NCBI RefSeq assembly: GCF_001949145.1
Contig: NW_019091488.1
Location: 514,754-578,753, forward strand
Origin: Acanthaster planci
Taxonomy: Eukaryota; Echinodermata; Asteroidea; Valvatida; Acanthasteridae
Direction of reading: 5' to 3'
Length of the DNA stretch: 64,000 nucleotides
Positions 11,102 through 21,525 of this stretch are shown in pieces (the stretch's first letter is position 1; every line of letters starts with the position of its first letter). A program made the position numbers and the translations under genes. The notes under the pieces were generated by a model. It ran no database searches, was not told the origin of the DNA, and saw only the letters and a program-made list of their open reading frames with translations.

Positions 11102-11852
11102 CTTCCACTAATAAATTCTACTTTGTGTGCGCATGCACATAAATGGCATGTGGAGGCAAAAAGCTGGAGCGGCTCATTGAAAATGTACAGGGGCACAAAT
11201 TTTGTCATTTTCTCTCAGCTTCTGCATTTTTCCACTTTCGTCTTTGGGAAACCCTCTGACATCATTATAGCCATTCCTTTTCTGGTGTGAGAGAAATTTT
11301 TGGCGAGCAAAATAAAAACTTGAAAAAATTCCGTTCCTTTGAAGCGCACGAGGGCGAAAGAAATCAGTAGGGTTCCGTTCTGTGTGAGCTATAAAACAAA
11401 TTGTGCAATACGTTGAGATACCATCCACTATTCCCGGTCGACGACGTAAGCGGTGAACGAAACCTAAACCAGTCTGAAGCTAGCCGCAATTCTCCCTGCG
11501 TACAGCCCACGATTCAGCTTCGTGCGAGTGATGCATGGTATCCTGAAGTACATAACTATTTAATTGCACATGGTCAAAAATTTCCTGGTTATTTCTTTTC
11601 ACTTCGTGCGCTCGGGGAGAAAGCAAAGACTTTTTTTATATTTAGTGCAGGGCCAAATCCCCTTAGACCTGGAAGAAATAGCTATAATAATTTTAGAGGG
11701 TCTTCTGAAGACGAAAGTTAAAAAAGTGCAGAAGCTGAGAGAAATGACGTTGAAACTTGTGCCCTGACATTTTCAATGGTCCGCTCAAGCTCTTAGCCTC
11801 CACATGCCATTTATGCGCTTGCGCTCATAAATTAAAATTTTGTTAGTGGAAG
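11102..11852. repeat. Long imperfect fold-back (about 750 bp)
   Basis: The left arm (11102-about 11425) and right arm (about 11530-11852) are reverse complements with scattered mismatches. The outer ends are CTTCCACTA and TAGTGGAAG, and next to them lies ATAAATGGCATGTGGAGG with its complement. The loop is about 100 bases. No target-site duplication is obvious. Open frames on both strands inside it are by-products of the inverted structure. Confidence 0.85.
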
Positions 11853-14017
11853 CCCGGGTCTCTGCCCGCTGTGTAAATCACGTGCTGGCACCTGGATGCG
11901 AGACATTTAATCAATTCTGATTGGTCAGGAGTCTGTGTTCACGTGGCTCACCATGCACGCCAAGGAGATTCTGTTGGACAACTCATAACCGCACAAGTAA
12001 AAGAATTCCAGAGCAAAGTCGATCATTACGTTGACTTCTTTTGACTCTATGACTAAAAAAAGTATTTATTAATTGGAATAAAAATGTGCCTATCTGATCT
12101 TAAACTAACGTTTAAAACTGGCCAGTTTGAGATCGGCCAATCACACTATATATTCCCATATTTGGGAACCAGCATATGAAACATGCATTATGCACTTAAG
12201 TACTTCTTAGAACTAAAAGTAGTTAAAGAGAAAAAAATGCTAAGAGAACGAAAAGTTGAGATTACTAGAGGTTCCGACACGGTGGCGATATTGTGACCAT
12301 TTTCACAATCTTTTGCACTGAATGTGGAAAGTGGTGTGAAACTCTGTATTTCACTAAGCGAACTTCAATGTACAAATAAACCTTGAGAGGCATGATAAAA
12401 GATTGCCGTGTGTTCCAGGTCACCTTTCTTTCCAGCAATACAGACTTCTTGTAATGAGAAGAGCATCACGCAGTTCCATGAGTCCAGTCAAATCGTAACA
12501 TAGATGCACGATCGCGGTAACTCTAAGGAATGAGCCCCTTTACACACAAGTTGGGAGCGAATTTTAAAATGCTAATACATGTACATGTATTTCAGACGGG
12601 CAAGAAACCTGGGGAGGATCCTGTTACATAAATAACAAACATTCATTCCATTGCCTGGGACTTGGAACAACAATTAGGATGATTAACGTATAATTCCTCC
12701 CTCTGAATAAACCAAGTTTCCATTCTTTGACTTCTAATTAAGTTCTTTTAGTCTGATTCTGAGGTAATTTCAACCAGTGGCGTAACTAGGATTTCACGGG
12801 GGAAGGTATAGGGCCTGCAGCATCGGCATCTGAGGGGGAGACACAAGGTTTCTATGATGTGCTGAGCCATCGTTTCTCTATAAATGTTCTTTTGCAGTTT
12901 GCTTCATGATGTGACCGGAAGTGCTGCCGATACTAGCTAGCATTATCTGCGCACTGCGCAGTCACCATGTCAGAACGAGGCACGTGTTGTTTTGACCCCC
13001 CCCCAAGGATTTTCTTCCTGAAAAATACCTCATGTTATGTAAGAAAGTAATCGGTATATTTATTTATCAAATCTCAGCACCAAAACCCAAAGAAAACAAC
13101 ACCATGAAATAAAAGCAAGGTTGTTGGCACCGTAGGGCTTTTGATTTCTTTCTCCCTCAACATTTTGTTGAATAAATCCGAAAAAGCATTTGCTTGCAAT
13201 TTGCGCCCCCCCCAACCAAAAGCAGGATAGGTCGCTGCAACGTGCATTTGTGAGGAACCTTTAGACGTAGGCCCCTAAAAATGACATTAGGGTGCAAGTG
13301 ACCCCCCATCTCCTCTGAATTCACGCCTGTTGATACATCAGGGAAATGAAGACGTATATAAGCATTTCTTACTTTGAAATGTGAACCACCGTTTCTAATT
13401 GTTTGTAACTGGAGAGCTCGAAGCAAGGTAATGAGAGAAAATTAACTTACTCGGTTTGCATTTTCGTTCTGAGTGTATTATATAATACCAAAAAAAATGC
13501 GGACAGACTCAACTTTTTCTTCCTTCCTTGCTGATATTCTCCCTTCTGCAATTAAATGCAATGTACTTCTCAATCCTGTTAAGGCTCCTGGCCAAATAAA
13601 AGATCCAGAAACTGCCCGCCACAACCTTAACATTAATTGTCCCAAAATGTAGGACATCACTTCATAAAGCACTCAATGATTTTTGTTCTCTTTCTAAACA
13701 TTGAGACGTTATGCACCCTCGGTCGATTCACTGCCATTTTAATTCTTTAAAATAAACTGCCTACTTTTAGTTAAAATCCTTCAAGGTTATCAACGTTCTT
13801 ACGTTTAATGCAGACTTAGTTTTTGACAAGTCAAACGGCATGCATGGACTGTGGTCAAGTTAAAACACAGCGAGGACATGACTTAAGGCCTTATACAAAT
13901 TTTATATTAAAAAAACAACAGTTTGGTTGCAAGAGAGAAACTACAGTGGCAAGCGTCGGCCAATGGGGGTAGGGTTCTTAGGTTACAGCAAGAGAGGTTT
14001 GCGACTTGAGAGTCTAT

Positions 14018-14375
14018 ACTGTAGGAACCAAAATGGTGGATTATGCATCAATGAACATGGACAATTCGCACACAATATCTGCGTGCTGCTGTAAAAGACA
14101 AATAATGAACACCCATTTTTGGTTCAGCAGTCTGAAGTTAGCGCTGCTCTTTCTATTACAGCTCCGTTTGCAACCCGACAGAGTTGCGACATGAATTCCT
14201 CAATTGTCGGAACCAATTTCAACATGGCGGATTATGCATCAGTGCACATGAACGATTCGCAATATCTGCATGCTGCAATGGGCACATGATGAACAGCCAT
14301 TTTGGTTCAGAAGTCTGAAGTTGGCGTTACTTTTTCTATATACAGCTTTGATCACCAAGACAGTTGTAACGACGC
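14018..14375. repeat. Diverged tandem duplication, two units of about 180 bp
   Basis: Both units contain, in the same order, 'ggaaccaa', 'atggcggattatgcatca', 'aatatctgc', 'tttggttcag' and 'gtctgaagtt'. The first unit is at about 14018-14205, the second at about 14208-14375. The differences include several small indels, so the duplication is not recent. Confidence 0.8.
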
Positions 14376-15139
14376 CAAATAGTTGGTTCCTGCAAGCTAA
14401 CACTTTCTTCTTTTCTCAGTACGGTTATCCTAAGGCAACGCTCTCAACAATCTTAAGGGCGCCCTCTTTCATATCGGGTCATGCCTAAACTTGACTTGGC
14501 ATTGCCCGTGCCTCTAAATTATGGACGTACGCCTAAACGTATACGTTACAGTTTTCTTGTTGATGTAAACTATCGATACAAATCACATGTATATGCCCAA
14601 TTCTCAAATTAGTGCGTCTCGGATAACATCACTATAGAGAGTGAAACACCAAACAGCCGCCGAACAGCTTACGGTGAACCTGTCATGCGCCGCTGGTCAA
14701 ATTCCGACCCGGCAGGTACGGCGTATAGTCTACACGTACGTTGTATAATGGATCCTCTGTGCGCATGACGATGCATTGTCGGGATTGTTGTCGTCAATAG
14801 ACAGTAGGCCTACCTGCATGCAAATAGAATTTTAATTTCGATTGCCAAACAAGGACTCAATTGCAGTAAAAACCGACATTTTCTCTCGTTATTGTGGACA
14901 GCATGGATCGTTGAAAGGTGGACTGACACAACCGGCAGCATGAGGTGAGAGATCGGGACATAACGCCGCGATTTTGTCGTGGCGTTTCGCGGCATTTCTA
15001 GGCAAGGTATACCACTGACACCGCCAGGTGCAGGAAATGGTGGCTATTCGTGTTTGCTCGATCAACCACAAACGACGGAGACTTCACCAGGTGCGCGAAT
15101 AATTAATGTTGATAGTGTTGTGGGAATTAGTTGGTAAAA

Positions 15140-15958
15140 ATGACAGATCCAGGAATAATGGCAGCGAATGAAAGAACCACAGCCATCTCAACAGGTTTGT
15201 TGACAGACCTTTCGAGAACCACAACCGGCCGGGGGGTTACCGGTACGGACCTAACAACCGGGTGGGTTTTTTCCACCGGTGACACTTCAGCGACTGACGA
15301 TGCCGTTGATGTGACGGGAACACCAGTAAATTTTTCATCGATGGCAACAGTGTTCGATGATGTGACCAGTACTGTGCCATCCGCATCCGAGATTACGGGA
15401 GGTGCAACGACCACACCGGCAGTAGACTCGACGGTGGCGGTGGTCGCGGCTTTCTTCATGTCGCTGTTCGCCCTCATGGCGCTGGCCGGCAACTTGTGTT
15501 GCCTGATCGCTCTCGCCCGCAAAAACCTGGAGAAGACCTCCGTGTTGTACACCTTCCTGAGCAACATCTGCGCTGTCCAGCTCTGCGACGGCGTGCTCAC
15601 CATGCCCCTCGTGCTGGGGGCTGCCGCCAGTGGAGGTTGGCCCTACGGCGAATTCATGTGCCAGCTCAGTGCCTTCGTCCTGAATTTGATTAACGTAGAG
15701 AACATGATGGACTTGGCCTTGCTGAGTCTCGAGCCCCCACGAAAGTCCTCGGACCCTGACCGTGTGCGCTCGCCGAGTTCTTCGTCCAGTTTTCAACTCT
15801 CACTCACAAGCAGGGAGCTGAAAGTCAGCCGCAACAACGGTACCCCTCGTACCCCAAACGGTGTCCCTTCTCGTAGCCCAGTTGTTACCCCTCGCCAGCA
15901 GGAGCCGGAAACGCCCCCAGGATCGATTCCCCAATCTGAAACCAACACACCCCGCTAA
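15140..15958 (+). pseudogene. Class A GPCR copy A: N-terminus to TM3 fused in frame to C-terminal tail
   Basis: The frame begins at an ATG at 15140 (A at -3; an in-frame TAG at 15128 excludes an earlier start) and is 272 residues long. A Thr/Ser-rich extracellular N-terminus of about 95 residues, with one NFSS glycosylation site, leads into TM1 (LAGNLCCLIALARK, with the GN motif). TM2 has VQLCDGVLTMP (the TM2 Asp), and TM3 starts after WPYGEFMCQ with the conserved Cys. At LLSLE the sequence jumps straight to a Ser/Pro-rich tail (EPPRKSSDPDRV). In copy B the same two points are 972 bases (324 codons) apart, so TM3 end to TM7 and most of the tail are missing here without loss of frame. The product could not be a seven-helix receptor. 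It may be a deletion allele, a damaged duplicate or an assembly error. Confidence 0.85.
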
Positions 15959-18072
15959 ACTTTACAGGTAAGTCTATTGAAATTCGTCAATAATTTATTT
16001 TTTATTATTATTGTTATACTCTACTGCTAGGTACGGTGCTATGTATAGCACCCTAATCCCAATGGGCTATAAGGAGCTTTACAATGTCAATAAAATTGTA
16101 TTAATCGATGGAAAGGCTTTCGGTAGCACCATGCAAAGGAATATATCTCTTATGAGTAAGCGTGGTTCTGAAAAGAACCGGGAGTATACTCAACGTTTTG
16201 GACTGCGTGCTCAGTCCGTCGTCAGCAGACGACGTCGAGTATACTCCCGGTTCTTATCAGAACCACACGTACACATAAGAGATACGTTCCTTCGCATGGT
16301 GCTTCCGCAAGCATTTCCACCTGTTGCTGTCTTTCACCATGATTAGCCTGAAATTCCAATGTTGTAATATTTATCAATAAGAACGACACTCATATTAATA
16401 CATTAAGAGTACAGCTATTAAATAATATAATGCGTAAAATGCGTTTACATTAAAATACGTTTACGTTTAATATTTAAAAGCAAAAATCTGTATTTTATTT
16501 ACTGATACATTCAAATTCAAATGCAACAAAAGTTATTTTACACTTATATAAGCAATCTGTAACTAAGAATAACGTCAATAACAACCTTATTTATTGAAGG
16601 CACAGGGAAACTCGTCAACTACCAAGGGGCTTCTTAATCCTTTTCAGAATGGTTGCTTTTAATTCTTATATCCGTGAATAATTTAAACCTTAAGTCTCAC
16701 TCCCGTTTAGCAAGGCAGTGAAGTTTATCAGGATTTTTTCATCAGTTTGTGCGACGACTACTGCTAACCATGGTTCGACTAACACCGCCAGAAAGATGGA
16801 TGGTCTGGCCTATCTAGTCGACCATTGGGACCAGGTTCAGGGCATGGTCGCACCGATGTTTATCAATAACCGATTTCACTTATCATTACGGAGGGAACCA
16901 CTCACATGAAAATAATTGTACGAGGTTTCAATTAACACGCTGCGACAATCGCAACCAACAGTGAAATGTAAGCAACGATGGGACTTTTCAAATAGGCCAA
17001 CTGGGGTCGTTCGAGTGTAAGTGAATTGCGCATGCGTATTGTTAAAAAGCAATTGACTACTCGTTGAACTATAATTTGCGGCCGAACTTGCGCAAACTGT
17101 AAAAATGACAACATTACCATATCAATTAATGAGCAAGAATTTAATCCTCTGAGTAAAGTTACAGTGGAGAGTTGCATTCATAGGGAATTACTAAGAATTA
17201 CACGTGTGCATGGATTTTTGTCCCATGCACTGTCAATTGTTTTTATTGCATTTAATTCTAGAGTGGATTAACACGAAATCAGACCTAAGTTGATAAATCT
17301 ATGATCAAAGGAAAAGGTGACTTAGAATGATGAGAATTACATGCTATTGTTGCGCCAGTTTAGGTCTCAACAAGTATAACTGGGACGATCCCAAACTGCG
17401 GTTTGACAAGCCCAAAATATAGTGCTGCAGTTGGACCGTCTGTGGACCACTATTGAATCGTCTGAACCACAGTTGGGACCGTAGTCATAACTGGGTTGCA
17501 GTGGCATAAATCAGTACGACGGAACAGACGGGATTCCATTCTGTAGCCTAGCCCAAAAGATTGTCCAGTGCCGAAATGTGCAAACACACCCCATACTAAA
17601 TTCGAAAACATTATGAATAGTGTTAATCCCAAAAGTCTTTATGTTTGGTAGTTTGAACTTTGCTGTTAATCTCGGAGGTTTAATAATTTCATAACTATCA
17701 ATACAACCCGTCGTCTTTGGTATATTTCATGGTGAATATAACGAAATTAACCCGTCGTCTTGGGTATATTTCATGGTGAATATAACGAAATTGCAGGCGT
17801 ATCTGGAAGTGTTACTTTGCTTGCAGTTTCCAAGGAAATCGCTGTGTTTTTGCGTCTTTTTCGTAAAAATACAGAAGGACATAAATAGCCCATTAGAAAT
17901 GAAACATTCAAGTCCAAAATCCATTTGAACAACCGTGTGCATTCTTTGCATGGGCCAAGGGAACAAGTATGCCAGTTCAAACTTCATGGAAGTCGTTATC
18001 TGTGGATTTAATTTGACCTGAATGACAAGATAATGAGGCAAGCAATGTGTGGAAAATGGATTGACCAAATAA
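15681..18072 (+). repeat. Duplicated block, copy A (receptor 3' part plus 2 kb downstream)
   Basis: From mid-TM3 of the receptor to about 18072 this sequence is repeated in the same order at 18242-22755. By eye the copies differ at a few percent of positions, with small indels. Copy A lacks a 972-base coding segment, a 71-base segment (at about 17186) and about 1.05 kb (at about 17496) that copy B has. Inside it, a 46-base direct duplication (cccgtcgtct...aacgaaatt) lies at about 17710-17790. Confidence 0.9.
16110..16318. repeat. Hairpin element in the receptor 3' flank (copy A)
   Basis: Arms of about 80 bases are inverted: the left arm begins GGAAAGGCTTTCGGTAGCAC, and the right arm ends with the near complement near 16318. 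Inside them are AAGCGTGGTTCTGA and GAACCGGGAGTATACTC with their complements. It resembles a MITE that folds on itself. Confidence 0.85.
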
Positions 18073-18240
18073 TGACGTCACTTCTTGTGCACATTAAACG
18101 CTTTCCTTTGGCGGTGAGGTGGGACGCGATTTTCCTGAGCTCTCATAAGAAAGTGCATTAAGTAAACGTAACGCAAGGTTATCATGATTTTTCTGTTGCC
18201 TTGGACAGAGGAAATTTAAAAGGGCAGATATAGCAAGAGG

Positions 18241-18241
18241 N
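18241..18241. other. Single-N assembly join
   Basis: A lone ambiguous base is immediately followed by sequence homologous to 15681 onward, in the middle of a receptor exon. It is best read as a contig join rather than a sequencing ambiguity. Confidence 0.7.
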
Positions 18242-19498
18242 TTTGTCCTGAGTTTGATTAACGTAGAGACCATGATGGCCTTGGCCTTGCTGAGTCTCGA
18301 CCGGCTGCTGGCGGTGCGCTGGCCCAACGTTTCCAGCAAAATGAACCGGGTTAAAGCTAGTCTTATCACAGGGTACGCCTGGGTGCACGGGACAGCATTT
18401 ACTCTGGTCATCGTGGCCGGGGTAATCCAAGCAGACTATCTGCCGGACTGTTACCTCTGCTCTGTGTCCTCGCGGACCGGATACGTGTACCTGGTGTTTT
18501 TCTCGTTGTTTTGCTACATTTTCCCGTTCATTATCATTGTCTCCATGTATATTGTCATCATCAAGGTGGCTGTGGATGAAAAGCCCACCGTGCAGAACTT
18601 CAACGCCGAGGTGAGCTACGCCAACAGGTTGGGCCGCCGGTCCAAGTTGTGGCGCGAACTCAGACAAGCGAAGACCGTAGGGACACTGGTAATTCTGTGG
18701 TGCCTCTTCGAAGGCCCCTATCTTGCCCTACAAACCGTTTACTTGTACAGCAACTCGGAGTACCCCAACTCCATGGACAATGTGTTCTCCACGCCGGTCC
18801 AGACTGTCTTTACGTGGATGCGGTTCTGTTACGCGTGGATCGTGCCTCTCGTGGTTTTGATAGGCTTTCCGGAAGTGAGAGAGGAGTTATCCAGTGTTTG
18901 TGCCTGTCACAAGAGCAATATGGTAGACTCGGGCCGGCAAGAGATATTGGCCCAGCCTGGAGTACGCACTTCCTGGGCGAGCGAGGCCTCCGGCAGCGGC
19001 CGATCGTCAACCCAAGGCCGCTCCTTCCACGTCCCAATCCTGTTCGCCACGTCCGGGGGGCTGCGCCTGCAGATCGGGAACAAGCAGCGGGAGAACGATG
19101 TGGACAAGGCGGAGGATTTCCCACAGGGCTTTCATGCGGATCCCCGGATCAAGTACGACCCCACCAAGTCCCGCTACCCGCCGCCCCTGACTCCCGTGCC
19201 GCAAAGCAGCGATGAGGACACGGGCGGGAGCTGGGACATCCGCGCGGCCGTTGATCACGGAGACAGCCCGGAGCCCCCACGAAAGTCCTCGGACCCTGAC
19301 CGTGTGCGCTCGCCGAGTTCTTCGTCCAGTTTTCAACTCTCACTCACAAGCAGGGAGCTGAAAGTCAGCCGCAACAACGGTACCCCTCGTACCCCAAACG
19401 GTCTCCCTTCTCGTAGCCCAGTTGTTACCCCTCGCCCGCAGGAGCCGGAAACGCCCCCAGGATCGATTCCCCAATCTGAAACCAACACACCCCGCTAA
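18242..19498 (+). CDS. Class A GPCR copy B: TM3 to C-terminus, 5' end missing at an N
   Basis: Open from the base after the N at 18241 to TAA, about 418 residues. It starts inside TM3 (FVLSLINVET), with D-R-L-L-A-V-R-W-P at the TM3 end. TM4 has AWVHG, and TM5 ends in a Tyr-rich cytoplasmic segment. TM6 has LVILWCLFEGP, a variant of CWxP. TM7 has WIVPLVVLIGF, so the Asn of NPxxY is absent. The C-terminal tail is about 190 residues, rich in Ser, Pro and Arg, and ends as copy A does. The DR..VRWP motif, weak TM7 motif and long Ser/Pro tail are reminiscent of the GPR153/GPR162 group, but that assignment is weak. Residues upstream of the N are supplied only by copy A. Confidence 0.88.
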   Translation, partial: FVLSLINVETMMALALLSLDRLLAVRWPNVSSKMNRVKASLITGYAWVHGTAFTLVIVAGVIQADYLPDCYLCSVSSRTGYVYLVFFSLFCYIFPFIIIVSMYIVIIKVAVDEKPTVQNFNAEVSYANRLGRRSKLWRELRQAKTVGTLVILWCLFEGPYLALQTVYLYSNSEYPNSMDNVFSTPVQTVFTWMRFCYAWIVPLVVLIGFPEVREELSSVCACHKSNMVDSGRQEILAQPGVRTSWASEASGSGRSSTQGRSFHVPILFATSGGLRLQIGNKQRENDVDKAEDFPQGFHADPRIKYDPTKSRYPPPLTPVPQSSDEDTGGSWDIRAAVDHGDSPEPPRKSSDPDRVRSPSSSSSFQLSLTSRELKVSRNNGTPRTPNGLPSRSPVVTPRPQEPETPPGSIPQSETNTPR

Positions 19499-19657
19499 AC
19501 TTTACAGGTGAGTCTATTGAAATATGTCAATAATTTATTTATTGTTATTATTGTTATACTCTACTGCTAGGTATGGTGCTACGGTGCCATGTATAGCACC
19601 CTATTCCCAATGGGCTATAAGGAGCTTTACAAGATCAATAATATTGCAATAATAGGT

Positions 19658-19870
19658 GGAAAGGCTTTCGGTAGCACCATTCGAAGGAATATACCTCTTA
19701 TTAGTAAGCGTGGTTCTGAAAAGAACGGGAGTATACTCAACGTTTTGGACTGCGTGCTCAGTCCGTCGCCAGCAGACGATGTTGAGTATACTCCCGGTTC
19801 TTATCAGAACCACACTTACATATACATGTAAGAGATACGTTCCTTGCAGGGTGCTTCCGCAAGCCTTTCC
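19658..19870. repeat. Hairpin element in the receptor 3' flank (copy B)
   Basis: Same hairpin as at 16110-16318, at the corresponding point of the duplicated block. Because both copies hold it at the same position, it was present before the two sequences diverged. Confidence 0.85.
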
Positions 19871-21134
19871 ACCTGTTGCTGTCTTTCACCATGATTAGCC
19901 TGAAATTCCAATATTGTAATATTTATCATTAAGATCGACACTCATATTAATACATTAACAGGACAGCTATAAAATAATATAATGCATAAAATGCGTTTAC
20001 ATTAAAAAAAAGTGTTTACGTTTAATATTTAAAAGCAAAAATCTGGGTTTTTTTTACTGATACATTCAAATTCAAATGCAACAAAATGTATTTTACACTT
20101 ATATAAGCAATCTGTAACTAAGAGTAACGTCAATAACAACGTTATTTATTGAAGGCACAGGGAAACTTTTTAACTACTAAGGGGCTTCTTAATCCTTTTC
20201 AGAATGGTTGTTTTTAATTCTGATATCCGTGAATAATTTAAACCTTAAGTCTCACTCCCGTTTAGCAAGGCAGTGAAGTTTATGAGGATTTTTTCATCAG
20301 TTTGAGCGACGACTACTGCTAACCATGGTTCGACTAACACCGCCAGAAAGATGGATGGTCTGGCCTATCTAGTCGACAATTTAGGACCAGGTTTAGGGCA
20401 TGGTCGCACCGATGGTTATCAATAACCGATTTCACTTATCATTACGGAGGGAACCACTCACATGAAAATAATTGTACGAGGTTTCAATTAACACGTATAC
20501 GCTGCGACAATCGCAGCCAACAGTGAAATGTAAGCAACGATGAGACTTTTCAAATAGGCCAACTGGGGTCGTTCGAGTGTAAGTGAATTGCGCATGCGTA
20601 TTGTTAAAAAGCAATTGACTACTCGTTGAACTATAATTCGCGGCCGAACTTCGCAAACTGTAAAAATGACAACATTACCATGTCGATTAATGAGCAAGAA
20701 TTTAATCCTCTGAGTAAAGTAGCAGTGGAGAGTTGCATTCTTAGGGTTTGTAACACAACCATTTCCATTTTTTCCCCTTGTGCATGTGTACTCTGGTATC
20801 AGTACGATACTGCATGCAATTACTAAGAATTACATGTGTGCGTGGATTTTTTGTTCCATGCACTGTCAATTGTTTTTATGGCATTTAATTCTTGAATGAA
20901 TTTACACGAAATCAGACCTAAGTTGATAAATCTATGATCAAAGGAAAAGGTGACTTAGAATGATGAGAATTACTTGCTATTGTTGCGCCAGTGTAGGTCT
21001 CAACAAGTATAACTGGGACGATCCCAAACTGCGGTTTGACGACCCCAAAATATAGTGCTGCAGTTGGACCGGCTGCGGACCACTATTGAATCGTCTCAAC
21101 CACAGTTGGGACCGTAGTCATAACTGGGTTGCAG

Positions 21135-21525
21135 TGGCATAAATCAGTACTGGAAATTGGGGGATGGAGAAATGGTGAGGGGATGATTTGCCTGGCCATG
21201 GAAATTTGAAAAAGCGAGGGGGGGGGCTACACCATATACACTATATAGAGGGCGATGTTCATGATAATGATGTACATCTGTAATGTGTATCAAATTTATG
21301 CAGAATCTTGTATCAGAATGGTATATTTATGGCTTTTAAAGATTTTGTCTCCTTTTAGTGATATTGCAAACCCTATAGTCTGTGGGAAATCCTAAAAGTT
21401 CTTCATAATCAGCTTAATTGTATGTGCTCATCACAAAAAAAGTGTGTGGGTGTATAGACCATCGCCCAACCTCAAAAAAGTGTGGGGGGTATATACCCCC
21501 CCCCTGGATTTATGCCCATGCTGGG
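21135..21525. mobile_element. Short element with inverted ends inside copy B
   Basis: The left end (gggttgcagtggcataaatc, about 21126-21145, followed by a G-rich run) has a rough complement on the right (about 21500-21530: C-rich run, ggatttatgcccatgctggg). Part of its interior (about 21249-21420) recurs at 28651-28850. Copy A keeps the left end but not the rest, so copy A may be the deleted form. Confidence 0.55.

Larger units (their letters stand above)
10395..15139. other. Intergenic region with repeats, no gene seen
   Basis: Between the two receptor loci I find only repeats: mariner-like pieces at 10578-11095, a long fold-back at 11102-11852 and a diverged tandem duplication at 14018-14375. 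The open frames here are spurious and lie inside the repeats. A 'cagtggcgtaactagg' sequence near 12775 resembles the ends of dispersed elements seen in many invertebrates, but I could not find its other end. Confidence 0.5.

Noticed and set aside
11401-11767. Open frames of 106 and 67 codons
   Set aside because: They fall in the loop and right arm of the fold-back and have no likeness to a protein.
15335-15796. A 153-codon minus-strand frame rich in Gln, Gly and His
   Set aside because: Shadow of the GC-rich receptor exon.
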